Of a stretch of 47,220 nucleotides of DNA, positions 16,270-24,801 are shown one piece after another. The notes beneath the pieces are model-generated. The model did not search any database, was not told the origin of the DNA, and saw only the letters and a program-made list of their open reading frames with translations. Origin of the DNA: Prevotella sp. UBA2739 (GTDB taxonomy: Bacteria > Bacteroidota > Bacteroidia > Bacteroidales > Bacteroidaceae); NCBI GenBank assembly GCA_002353525.1, contig DEJV01000037.1, forward strand, positions 1-47,220, read 5' to 3'. A program made the translations under genes and the position numbers. Position 1 is the first letter of the stretch. Every line of letters starts with the position of its first letter.

Positions 16270-17976
16270 TTATTTCTTTTTTGCCTTGGGACGCAGATAG
16301 CGGTCGCCGGTGGTCTCTACAATCTGGCGTTGCACTTCGGGCGAATAGCCAGGCCGTTCCACCTTCTGTCCGCGGCCATAAGGCGTGCGCAGGAACTGGC
16401 CGTTTTTCTCGGGCTTTACTACTTGGTCGTTGTACTTCACAATCATGTGCCATGCCATTTGTTGCCAGCGGCTCAGCATTTGCCGGGCTGTCTGGTCGCT
16501 TACTTCAGTAAGATACTCGATGCCTTTGCTGCGGTCTTCAGCTAACAGCCGGCTTGCTTTTGCATCTACTTCAGACAGCATGGCGATATAACTGTCGTCT
16601 AGCGAGTCGCGTACTTGTTTCAGCTCGGGGAACAGCTGCGAGTAGCGTGGATAGACCATGTTTGCCACCCAGTTGCATACCCAGAAGGCGCTCTGCATGG
16701 AGAAAGTCACATCGTCGGCCCGGCCGTCCATTACGTAGGGGTCGGGTACACGGCTGATGCTGCAAAAGACAGGAGTTTGAGCGGTCATGTTAGCCTCGTC
16801 GTTGCCAAACCACATAATGCCTCCTACCTCGCGTGGCAGCCAAGAGCGCATCTGGCAAACCCACGAGAATGCCGACTGGGGTGTGGAGAGCAACCGTTCG
16901 TTGAAGTAGGTGTTGCCATCCACACTAAACGTAGCCGTTGGCGGACGGTAGGGTGAGGCCCACTGTCCCTGTGTCAAGTCGCGATTGGGGGCGAGAGGTG
17001 TGCCCTCATAATGGTCGCGCATGGTTTCCTGCACGTCGCGCAGCGTAAGCTTGCGGTCGGGAATCATGTAGAGGGGCATGGGCTCGGCATCGTCGCGTTT
17101 GCCCTCTACGTAGTCGAAATAGTGCATGGCATCTTTGCAGAAACGGTTGAAGAAAGTCCACACACGAGCCTCGCACATCCGTCGTCCGCTGAATGCCAGT
17201 GGGTTGTAAGCCTCACGGAAACTGAACTCCTCGTCGGTTCCGCTAAAACGTCCCGACTCGCGAGCGAACTTGATGACATCCTTGCTGTACATCACGTCGA
17301 GCACCGCAGGACTGTCGTATGGCCGTGCTTTCTCGTTGACTTTGGCCCGGCAATAGCCCTTGCCCACGATGTGTGTGATGCGGCTTTGGTTGGCATGTCC
17401 GCTGATGGCATTGTCGGGTATTCTCACGGCAGCCCATACGGCTTTCTTCGTGCCAGGTCCGCAACTGATGGTCTCCATGATCCAAGCCTCGTTCGCATCG
17501 CATACGGAGAACGACTCCCCCTGTCCCTGATAACCGTAACGGTCGGCCAGCTCGCCCATGATCTTGATGGCTTCGCGGGCTGTTCGGGCGCGTTGCAGCG
17601 CTATGCCCATCATCGTGGGATAATCCATTGTGGCAGTAGAGTCTTGCAGTTCTTTTCCTACGGTGTAGGTACTCTCTCCAATAGCCACTTGCCACTCGTT
17701 GATGTTGCCGATGGCATGGTAGGTGTGGGCAGCCTCAGGAATCTGTCCGTGAGGAATACGTGAGTAATAGTTGGCCACTTGTCGCATGGTGCCTGGCTGA
17801 TGGTCGGCGGCGGGATAGATGGGAATGCCGAAATACAGGCCATACGAGTCGCAGGCATACGTACACATCACGCTGCCGTCGGCAGAAGCATGTTTGCCGA
17901 CAATCAGATTGGTGCAGGCTGGCGCCGAAGTGTGAGCCATGACAATGGCGAGTAGTGCGATGAGAGCTTTTTTCAT
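16270..17976 (-). CDS. Exported C69 dipeptidase (PepD-like Ntn hydrolase)
   Basis: A peptidase family C69 protein of 568 residues. Family members cleave dipeptides with broad specificity using an N-terminal cysteine nucleophile exposed by processing. Here a signal peptide (MKKALIALLAIVMAHTSAPA) runs directly into C21 of CTNLIVGKHASADGS, so export and exposure of the nucleophile coincide. Other family segments are GNINEWQVAIGEST and DANEAWIMETISCGPG. The last residues are lysine-rich (RPKAKKK). It is the last gene of the glutamate operon, 62 bases behind the second BPL_N protein, and ends at a strong terminator. Dipeptides released by upstream enzymes are natural candidates for its substrates, but substrate specificity is not visible in the sequence. 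Confidence 0.9.
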   Translation of the reverse strand: MKKALIALLAIVMAHTSAPACTNLIVGKHASADGSVMCTYACDSYGLYFGIPIYPAADHQPGTMRQVANYYSRIPHGQIPEAAHTYHAIGNINEWQVAIGESTYTVGKELQDSTATMDYPTMMGIALQRARTAREAIKIMGELADRYGYQGQGESFSVCDANEAWIMETISCGPGTKKAVWAAVRIPDNAISGHANQSRITHIVGKGYCRAKVNEKARPYDSPAVLDVMYSKDVIKFARESGRFSGTDEEFSFREAYNPLAFSGRRMCEARVWTFFNRFCKDAMHYFDYVEGKRDDAEPMPLYMIPDRKLTLRDVQETMRDHYEGTPLAPNRDLTQGQWASPYRPPTATFSVDGNTYFNERLLSTPQSAFSWVCQMRSWLPREVGGIMWFGNDEANMTAQTPVFCSISRVPDPYVMDGRADDVTFSMQSAFWVCNWVANMVYPRYSQLFPELKQVRDSLDDSYIAMLSEVDAKASRLLAEDRSKGIEYLTEVSDQTARQMLSRWQQMAWHMIVKYNDQVVKPEKNGQFLRTPYGRGQKVERPGYSPEVQRQIVETTGDRYLRPKAKKK

Positions 17977-18038
17977 GATGGAGCGTTGATTGATGTTTGT
18001 AATCGTTTTTTGCAGGTTTCCGTTGCTGTGAGTTCGTG

Positions 18039-19358
18039 TTAGTAATCCACTTTTATGCTGTAAGGAACGCCGTTCAGCACGTCTAGGCGCCCACCGTATT
18101 GTGTGCCATAGCGTGTTTGCCGCGATTCAACAGTGGTGTCGCAGAATACCGACACATAGAGTGTTCCGGCCTTCGGGCGCACTAGGGTCAGCTGTTTGCC
18201 TATTCCCAGGTGCAGGTCGCTGTGCTCGGCCTCGTCTTTGAAGGCCAGCTGCCGGCTGTCGGCAAACAGATAGAGGTCGAAGCGCTGCGTACCCTCGGTG
18301 GAGGCCAGTGTGATGGTGAGCGTGTCGACGCCCTCAGGAACCTGCACGCTAAAGTGGTGATACTGTTTGTCGCCGATGCGCGTGTAGGCAGGGTTATTGT
18401 CGTGTGTGTAGCACGTCATGCGGCGTGGCTCGCCTTTTTTCAGTTCGCCTTTGATGGTAGGCTTTCCTGTTCCGTCCATTGCATATTTCAGCATGGCCGC
18501 CGTCAGCTCCAGTCGTGCTCCTTCTATCGCGTCTTCGGGATGGCTGCCGCAGAGCACCACGCGCCCGGTGTGCTCATTGGCCTTGTATGCCCAGATGACG
18601 GGTTCGCCGATGATGGGGCGTTTGGGCTCACCGCCGGGAGTGGCGTAGCGTGCCAGCACTTCTGTACCCTCAGGACAGCGGAACGTGGTGTTCCCGTAAC
18701 ATCCTCCGTTATGGCGTACGCTGTCGATGCGCATGCGGTGGCCAAACTGATAGTAGCGCAACAGGGGTGAGCCAGGCTCGATGTCCACATCTGTCCACGA
18801 TTTCTCCAATCCAGTGCCGGTGGTAAATCCCGGCCAGACGCCTAGGTAGAGATCGGTGGGAGCAGCCTCTTTGTCGGGCAGCTTAGTACCGAGCGAGGCG
18901 ATGAATGCTCCTGCGCACGACCCTACATACCCGCCGCCGTTGGCCACGAAGGTGCGATAGTTCTTGCGTCCCTGCTCACCAAGTGTTCCGCCATGCGACT
19001 TTGCTCTTCCGCCGTTCATGTACACCACACGGAACCGCGGTGCTCCGTCGGGATAAAGCAGAATGCCGTTCTCGTCGATGGCGCTGCCGCCGATGAGTTG
19101 TGCCTGCATGATGGTGTCAGCATCGGTGAACGAATACTTCTCCGTGTAGCTGTGAGGGGTCGAGATGAAACTCTCCATCGTGAAACCCGCCAGTCTGGCT
19201 GAAGGCAGGTCGACACGCGAAGTGAGCATCATTCCACTGTCCATAAACAAATCTTTGTAGAAACCCTTTTGTCGTGTTTGCGCCTGGGTGTCTACTATGA
19301 GTGTGCTGCAAATTGTCAATGCCAGCAACTTGTTGAATATCAGTTTGTTGCTCTCCAT
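18039..19358 (-). CDS. Exported BPL_N-type amidotransferase-fold protein, paralogue 2
   Basis: A protein of 439 residues with a signal peptide (about 1-27, ending TQAQ). Residues 85-300 form a class I glutamine-amidotransferase-like fold of the BPL_N type. The nucleophile elbow is VGSCAGAFIAS with C148, and H273 and E275 in CGSHPE complete a Cys-His-Glu triad. The remainder (about 305-439, from NNPAYTRIGDKQYHHF) looks like a beta-sandwich resembling pre-peptidase C-terminal domains. It is homologous to the neighbouring gene over its full length. An intact triad suggests hydrolysis of an amide or gamma-glutamyl bond, but no substrate is known to me. Automatic tools may mislabel it as biotin-protein ligase; the ligase catalytic domain is absent. 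Confidence 0.8.
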   Translation of the reverse strand: MESNKLIFNKLLALTICSTLIVDTQAQTRQKGFYKDLFMDSGMMLTSRVDLPSARLAGFTMESFISTPHSYTEKYSFTDADTIMQAQLIGGSAIDENGILLYPDGAPRFRVVYMNGGRAKSHGGTLGEQGRKNYRTFVANGGGYVGSCAGAFIASLGTKLPDKEAAPTDLYLGVWPGFTTGTGLEKSWTDVDIEPGSPLLRYYQFGHRMRIDSVRHNGGCYGNTTFRCPEGTEVLARYATPGGEPKRPIIGEPVIWAYKANEHTGRVVLCGSHPEDAIEGARLELTAAMLKYAMDGTGKPTIKGELKKGEPRRMTCYTHDNNPAYTRIGDKQYHHFSVQVPEGVDTLTITLASTEGTQRFDLYLFADSRQLAFKDEAEHSDLHLGIGKQLTLVRPKAGTLYVSVFCDTTVESRQTRYGTQYGGRLDVLNGVPYSIKVDY

Positions 19359-19437
19359 TTGTTCATTAATTTCTATAGATGCGTAATCAGCTGCAAAGGC
19401 GATAAGCTAAAAACTTTTTCGCAGTGGGCGATGTTTG

Positions 19438-20715
19438 TTAGAATTCAGCCTTAATGGTATAAGGTATGCCGTTGAGCACATCGGTGCGTCCTGTATATTG
19501 TGTGCCGTAGGCTGTGGCGACGGCATCAACGGTAGTCGCACAATAGACTGAGATATAGAGGATTCCCGCTTTGGGATTCTTGATGACAAGTTGTTTGTCG
19601 GCGTCTAGGGCCACATTCCTGTAGTCGGCATCATCGACAAAGGCAAAGTCACCATGGCGGGCGCAGAGATACATCACCACGTCCTCATAGCCCATCAGCG
19701 ACTTCAGGTTGATGCGCACCTCGCCAGTATGTTTGGGCACCTGCAGGGTAAAGTGGTGATATTGTTTGTCGCCGATGCGCGTGTAGGCAGGGTTGTTGTC
19801 GTGTGTATGGCGGTCCATCAGTCGTTCCTTGCCATTTGTCAGTTCGCCCTTCACCGTTGGTTCGCCATTCCCGTCGAGGGCATATTTCACCATGGCGCAC
19901 ATCAGGTCGAGGCGTTCGCCGCTCTTCACGTTCTCGGGATGCGAACCGCAAGGAATCACGCGTCCCGTCTCACGTCCGGCCTTGTAAGCCCAGATGGCAG
20001 CCTCACCCTGTATCTTCCGTTTTACGGTAAGACCTTGTGTGTCGTATCTGGCCAGGATCTCTGTGCCTTCAGGCCACATCTGCTGGGTGTAGGCAAAGGC
20101 GCCATTGTTGTGATACACACTGTCCACGAAGCGGTCGCCGCCAAAGTCATAGTAGCGCAGCAGGGGAGAGCGCTTCTCTATGCTGATGCCTGTGTGCTTG
20201 TCCGAGAGTTTGGTGCCTCGTGTCAGTCCCGGCCAGATGCCCAGATAGGCCTCGCGCAGTTTCAAACTGTCTTCCCACACGCCCCGGCTGGTAATGTAGC
20301 ATCCTGCACAGGAACCCACAAAACTACCGCCATTGCGCACAAACTGGCGGATGTTGTCACGGGCACGTGCGCCCAGTGTCTTTCCGTGCGACTCTGCCAG
20401 TCCTCCGTGCAGGTAGAGCATGCGGAAGCGGGGCTCGCCGTCGGGATAGAGCAGCACGCCATTCTCGTCGATAGCACTACCTGCAAAACACTGTTCCTGC
20501 AGCAATGTGTCCATGCGGGTATAGTCCTTGGCCTTTTTCTCTGACACGAAAGCCTCGGTCTGCAAGCCCAGCACGCGGGCTGATGGCAAGTCGGCACGTG
20601 ACGACAGTCTTAATCCGCCATCAATGAAGATGTCTTTGTAGTAACCCTTGGCGTTGTTCTGTGCGTTGAGCAATAAGGGCGTAAGTAATCCTAAAATAAT
20701 GATTTCTTTTTTCAT
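19438..20715 (-). CDS. Exported BPL_N-type amidotransferase-fold protein, paralogue 1
   Basis: A protein of 425 residues, starting at the ATG 20713-20715, which opens a signal peptide (MKKEIIILGLLTPLLLNAQ). The frame extends 15 codons upstream into the fusion gene, but that extension spoils the signal peptide. The organisation matches the downstream paralogue: shared GSAIDENG and LYPDG, nucleophile C136 in FVGSCAGCYITS, H259 and E261 in CGSHPEN, then the same beta-rich tail beginning at NNPAYTRIGDKQYHHF. Both copies keep the triad, so both are probably active, perhaps on different substrates. The gap to the upstream racemase-carrier gene is 37 bases and to paralogue 2 is 79 bases. The function is unknown. 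Confidence 0.8.
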   Translation of the reverse strand: MKKEIIILGLLTPLLLNAQNNAKGYYKDIFIDGGLRLSSRADLPSARVLGLQTEAFVSEKKAKDYTRMDTLLQEQCFAGSAIDENGVLLYPDGEPRFRMLYLHGGLAESHGKTLGARARDNIRQFVRNGGSFVGSCAGCYITSRGVWEDSLKLREAYLGIWPGLTRGTKLSDKHTGISIEKRSPLLRYYDFGGDRFVDSVYHNNGAFAYTQQMWPEGTEILARYDTQGLTVKRKIQGEAAIWAYKAGRETGRVIPCGSHPENVKSGERLDLMCAMVKYALDGNGEPTVKGELTNGKERLMDRHTHDNNPAYTRIGDKQYHHFTLQVPKHTGEVRINLKSLMGYEDVVMYLCARHGDFAFVDDADYRNVALDADKQLVIKNPKAGILYISVYCATTVDAVATAYGTQYTGRTDVLNGIPYTIKAEF

Positions 20716-20752
20716 CAAATTATTTGTTTTTAGTGTTCCTCTGTTTTTTGTT

Positions 20753-23593
20753 TCAGGCATGGTCTTTAGTGGTCAGCCATCCTTTGGCCTTTCCTATCAT
20801 CAGCACAGCTAGCAGCGCTGCCGCACACGCGCCAATGAAGAGCCACCCCATACCGTTCATAAACGCGATAGGCGCAAAGGTGACAAGGCTGATTTCCACA
20901 GGTGCGATGAAGAGGTAGGCCAGCGCGTAGTCTTCCAGACAGTGGGTGCGCTGTTCGGGATCGACAACCCGCAAGAGGGCAATACCCATAGCCATAGTGC
21001 CAGTGAACCATCCCCACGAGAACATGGCTTTCTCAAACCAGTAGTCAGGCATCATCTTTCTGGCAACGATGAAGATATAGAGAGCTGTGCACAATAGTCC
21101 TATGATCAGCAATAAGAGCAATGGAATGAGGTTTTGTAGTACCACCGACAGCTTGATGCTGGCAATGCCGCAGGCAACAAGAATGTCGGTAAACGTTCCG
21201 CTGAGGTGGCCGATGGTTGAAGGGCAGATGTAGCGGATGACTCCCGTACGACGGAAGAGTGAGGCAACGATGATACCGGCAATAAACGCACAACTGAATA
21301 CAGGCAGCGACAACTGTGGTAAAAACAGCTGTACGAGTTTGCTCAGCCCGTAACCGCCGAGCGCCACAGCCATGACCACGGAGAAATTGAAGGTCAGCGA
21401 GTCGATGGAGATGCTCGACGTGGTGGTCTTGCCCAATGGCATGCGTTTCTCTTCGGGCAACAATCCGGCACGGTATTCAGCTGGCAGCTCGCTGAAGCTG
21501 GTCAGGAACGATGTGTAGCCCTTCTGTGTGCCCCGCTTGACTATGAGCAGTCCAATAACCACCGAGCCGATGATACCCACCGTGGCAGCTGTCATGGCCA
21601 GTGTGAGCATGTCGTCATAGTTGTAGGTTTGGAAAGCTGCTCCCAGTGCTGCTGCCGTGCCATGGCCGCCACAATAGCCTGCAGGCATTGACAGTCCAAA
21701 AGCACTGTTCAGCTCCGGCCAGAACAGGCGTAGCACGCAGATGCCCATCAGTCCGCCCAAGGTCCATTGTGCCAACATGCCCACTTGCGAGTAAACCCAC
21801 ATGCGGCCGATGTTGTTGCCCGAGGCTTTCGAGCTGTCCGTTGTGAACGGCAGGCACCCGAAGATGCAGGCAATGAGGATGCTGGCGTAGGTTCCTGTGT
21901 TCTCTGATAGCGGAATGCATGCAATGCCGTTGGGCCCCAGGGCCAGTCCTAAGAATCCGGCAATGAGCGAGGGAGGGATGAACAATCGCTGCACCCATTT
22001 CACTTTTACGCGTATGAACTTTCCAATCAGCAGCAAAAGGGTAATCATGCCCGCATCTACAAAGAGCGTCCATGGCGTGAAAGGATCTTTCTCTGCTTTG
22101 GCTGCCACTTGCTCGTTTGTAGTGTTCCGGTCCATGAAATCGCTGATTTTCGCAGCACATAGCGGCAGCAGTCGTTTGATGCGCGACAGATTGTCGGCAC
22201 TGACGGTTTGCTCAGAAAAAGGCACGAACATGGTAGTGATGTCCTCAGACCCCGGATTGCGACCATACTTGAAAGCATAAGTCAGGTTCCCGTCTTTGTC
22301 GAGACACTCGCTAGGAAGCAGGGCAGAAGCCACCGAGATATAAGGCTCTAGTGTGCCTTGGTTGCCAATGTCGTTCAGATTGTGGTCGGCAAGCAGGGTT
22401 TTGTAGCACTCGTAGGCTGTTCCTACGGCAGGGTCGATGAATTCGCAGTCGTCGGAAATCAGACGCGCATAGGGTCTGTGCCCGGTTTTGTCCTGAAAGC
22501 TCTTCAGTTCTATGAGGTGTTTCTTTAAAGTCTCGATGGCGAAGGGGTAGTGCGTGCAGCCTAGAATGATGCGGTCGATGGGTTTTTGGATATTCTGTTT
22601 GCGTGCTCTCTCCAGCAGGCAGAGCAGGTTGAACCGGGCATAGTTGTCGGCTGAGTTCAGTTGTATGCGCGTTACTCTTCCGCGACTATCGCGCTCAATG
22701 AATGCCTGGTTGTTGGTTGTGTCGAAGTTGTAGGCATCAATCAGATCAGGGTCAATGTCGCCATCCGTCTTGCCCAGTTTCGGTCCACGATAGTTGGCTG
22801 AGAAGGTGGTGAGCGAACGGTCCACAAACTCTTTCTCCTCGTCAACGGCCTCGGCGAATCCGTAGCCGGGCTGACTGACGACAGACAGCTGCATGGCAGC
22901 GGGTTTGGTAGCGCTGAGCGTACGCTCATACACGCCACTGCTGATGGTTCCTTCCGTGGCCAGCACGCCAATAGCTGTTGTGGGTTTGTTGCCGATAGAC
23001 TCTAACGCACTCTGCGCTCCGGCGTTTACCACACCAATCACCTTCACCGGGCTTTGTGCACCTGCCAGTAACTGCTGTATGTGCTCCAGACCGTAGGCCG
23101 TTGCCGTGTTGCAGGCGATGACAATTATCTTGACAGGACTTTTCTGCCCTTCAGGCTTTTGCGACCGATTGTCTTTCCAGAACTGCCCCTTCAGCAGGAA
23201 AAGGGCATCTTTCACAGCCAGCTCGCGCAGGTAGTCGGCCTTGCCCTCACGGTCGTAGCGCCCATAAGGCATATTTGCCTGGTCGGCCAGATACTCGAAG
23301 TTCTCGTTTTGGAAATCGGGAATCCCGTCGGGTTTCTCCTCACCGGTCTCATTGTTGAATCGGTCCTGCCGGAGTATTCGCTCAAGCACAGTGAATCCTC
23401 CCGTTCCACTGTCGAATACGCCAATGGGCAGATCGCGCAGTAGGGAAGGGTAGTTTTTGAAGTCAACATATTGGATGGACGTTTTGTCGTTGAGTGCCTT
23501 CTGGCATACTGGCAGCAAGGTGGTTTGTGCTTTTGCAGGCAGGCACAACGACCAGGCAATGAGTAAAGAGTATATAAAAGCCTTGTATTTCAT
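20753..23593 (-). CDS. Glutamate racemase fused to GltS-type sodium/glutamate carrier
   Basis: One frame of 946 residues. It starts with a signal peptide (about 1-22, LPAKA then Q). Residues 54-400 are an Asp/Glu racemase domain: IGVFDSGTGGFTVL (57-70), ADQANMPYGR, IACNTATAYG with C161, ILGCTHYPF with C346, and DDCEFIDPA. Both catalytic cysteines are present. A linker of about 100 residues leads to a membrane domain (about 505-940) with some ten or more hydrophobic segments like the ESS/GltS family, including FIPPSLIAGFLGL, AGYCGGHGTAAALGAA (638-653) and SWGWFTGTMAMGIALLR. The signal peptide places the racemase in the periplasm. Inferred role: extracytoplasmic conversion of D- and L-glutamate coupled to uptake. 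The racemase part is larger than cytoplasmic MurI (about 265), with inserts near 74-150 and 255-320. Confidence 0.88.
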   Translation of the reverse strand: MKYKAFIYSLLIAWSLCLPAKAQTTLLPVCQKALNDKTSIQYVDFKNYPSLLRDLPIGVFDSGTGGFTVLERILRQDRFNNETGEEKPDGIPDFQNENFEYLADQANMPYGRYDREGKADYLRELAVKDALFLLKGQFWKDNRSQKPEGQKSPVKIIVIACNTATAYGLEHIQQLLAGAQSPVKVIGVVNAGAQSALESIGNKPTTAIGVLATEGTISSGVYERTLSATKPAAMQLSVVSQPGYGFAEAVDEEKEFVDRSLTTFSANYRGPKLGKTDGDIDPDLIDAYNFDTTNNQAFIERDSRGRVTRIQLNSADNYARFNLLCLLERARKQNIQKPIDRIILGCTHYPFAIETLKKHLIELKSFQDKTGHRPYARLISDDCEFIDPAVGTAYECYKTLLADHNLNDIGNQGTLEPYISVASALLPSECLDKDGNLTYAFKYGRNPGSEDITTMFVPFSEQTVSADNLSRIKRLLPLCAAKISDFMDRNTTNEQVAAKAEKDPFTPWTLFVDAGMITLLLLIGKFIRVKVKWVQRLFIPPSLIAGFLGLALGPNGIACIPLSENTGTYASILIACIFGCLPFTTDSSKASGNNIGRMWVYSQVGMLAQWTLGGLMGICVLRLFWPELNSAFGLSMPAGYCGGHGTAAALGAAFQTYNYDDMLTLAMTAATVGIIGSVVIGLLIVKRGTQKGYTSFLTSFSELPAEYRAGLLPEEKRMPLGKTTTSSISIDSLTFNFSVVMAVALGGYGLSKLVQLFLPQLSLPVFSCAFIAGIIVASLFRRTGVIRYICPSTIGHLSGTFTDILVACGIASIKLSVVLQNLIPLLLLLIIGLLCTALYIFIVARKMMPDYWFEKAMFSWGWFTGTMAMGIALLRVVDPEQRTHCLEDYALAYLFIAPVEISLVTFAPIAFMNGMGWLFIGACAAALLAVLMIGKAKGWLTTKDHA

Positions 23594-23625
23594 GGATGTA
23601 TGGTGCTAATCGATGCTTCTTTCAG

Positions 23626-24546
23626 TTATTTCTTGCCTTTGTTGCTTCGTTTCGAGACAGGCCGTGCCACTCTCTTCTGATGATACTTTTTGGCCTCTTC
23701 GATGAGGAATCCGAAGAAGCGGGGCATCACCTTGTCGCCATGAACAGTGAATATTTCCGGGTGCGACTGAACGGCAAGAATGGGGTAGCGCGGATAGCCT
23801 TCCATCATTTCGGGCACACTGTCGGGACTCCATGCTGTGATTTTCAGCTCGGGCGCTATGTCCTTGATGCATTGGTGGTGACGGCTGTTAACGCCCGTAT
23901 GCGTAAGCCCGAACACCTTTGCCGTCACCGTGCCTGGCACAATGCTGATATCGTGTGCGGGAGTGGTGCTGTCGTCGGTTTGGCGGTGGCAGAGTTCCGA
24001 TTGCGGGAAGTCGGAAGGAATGTCTTGCCACAGCGTGCCTCCCATGGCCACATTGATCATCTGCAATCCGCGGCAGATGCCGAAGATGGGCATTCCCTTT
24101 TTTAGGGCAGCCTTGAAAAGAAGCAGCTCGAACACATCGCGGTCATCGTTCACCTCGCCCAATTGGGGATGACGCTCATGACCATAGTAGGCCGGATCGA
24201 CATCAGGGCCACCGGTCATCAATAGTCCGTCGAGCAATCCAACCACTGTGTTTAGTTCTTGTGGGTCGTCGGTCGAGGCTATCAGATAGGGAATGCCTCC
24301 AGCCATGGACACTGCCTTGGCGTAATTATGTCCTAATGCCAGGACATTGTTTTTGAGTGTAGTAGTGATGCCGATGACGGGTTTCCGTCTCGTTTTCGCT
24401 TTTAGCTTACTGATGCTGTCGGCACGTGCATAGAGTATTGCCAGCTTGGGTGGCAGCCTATGTGTTTGCTGACTGACGCGTTGCGCTGCTGAATGTTGAG
24501 CAACCATCATGCACGCTATGAAAATGAGCATAAAGATTTTTTTCAT
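23626..24546 (-). CDS. Exported C26 gamma-glutamyl hydrolase-type peptidase
   Basis: A protein of 306 residues with a signal peptide (MKKIFMLIFIACMMVAQHSA). The class I amidotransferase fold of family C26 follows: PVIGITTT, GGIPYLI, GLLMTGGPDVDPAYYG, nucleophile C158 in FGICRGLQMINVAMGG, and H262 with E264 in AVQSHPE. The closest known relatives are PuuD-like gamma-glutamyl-GABA hydrolases and folate gamma-glutamyl hydrolases, which cut gamma-glutamyl amide bonds. PuuD is cytoplasmic, so the exported form points to extracellular gamma-glutamyl compounds. It is first in the operon, 32 bases ahead of the racemase-carrier fusion, and has a -7 box 31 bases upstream. The tail is basic (KRSNKGKK). 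Confidence 0.9.
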   Translation of the reverse strand: MKKIFMLIFIACMMVAQHSAAQRVSQQTHRLPPKLAILYARADSISKLKAKTRRKPVIGITTTLKNNVLALGHNYAKAVSMAGGIPYLIASTDDPQELNTVVGLLDGLLMTGGPDVDPAYYGHERHPQLGEVNDDRDVFELLLFKAALKKGMPIFGICRGLQMINVAMGGTLWQDIPSDFPQSELCHRQTDDSTTPAHDISIVPGTVTAKVFGLTHTGVNSRHHQCIKDIAPELKITAWSPDSVPEMMEGYPRYPILAVQSHPEIFTVHGDKVMPRFFGFLIEEAKKYHQKRVARPVSKRSNKGKK

Positions 24547-24576
24547 GGTTGTAGTACTTTTTTAAAGGTCACACTG

Positions 24577-24584
24577 CAAATATA
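24577..24584 (-). promoter_or_regulatory. -7 box for the glutamate operon
   Basis: The minus strand reads TATATTTG, an exact TAnnTTTG match, placed 31 bases before the ATG of the C26 gene. The -33 region (around 24604-24608) reads TTAAT and is not a good TTTG. It is the only promoter-like signal found for the five-gene run 24546-16270. Confidence 0.55.
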
Positions 24585-24723
24585 CTAAAAAAGATGGATA
24601 CTTATTAAATAACAGGACGTTTTTTCTCGGCAAGTGAAACTTTTTCCTTTTAAGATGACAATGTGTCCCCCCATTCTGCATCAAATTAGGAGTGGAAGGT
24701 CAGCTTTTTTCGAGGAAAAGAAA

Positions 24724-24763
24724 AAGAGGGAAAAACTGCCCACGTAGGCAACTCTTCCCTCTT
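24724..24763 (-). terminator. Terminator of carB
   Basis: The outer stem AAGAGGGAA (24724-24732) pairs with TTCCCTCTT (24755-24763). An inner hairpin forms from GCC and GGC segments at 24738-24750. On the minus strand it is followed by TTTCTTTTCC. It starts 39 bases after the carB stop. Confidence 0.82.
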
Positions 24764-24801
24764 GAAATGCTCTTTAAGCGTCCGGACTTATCGGACCTGC
24801 A

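Noticed and set aside
18039..20715. Biotin-protein ligase annotation for the two BPL_N proteins
   Set aside because: Only the N-terminal-type amidotransferase fold is present; the ligase motif GRGRxxR and the catalytic domain are absent, and both proteins are exported.
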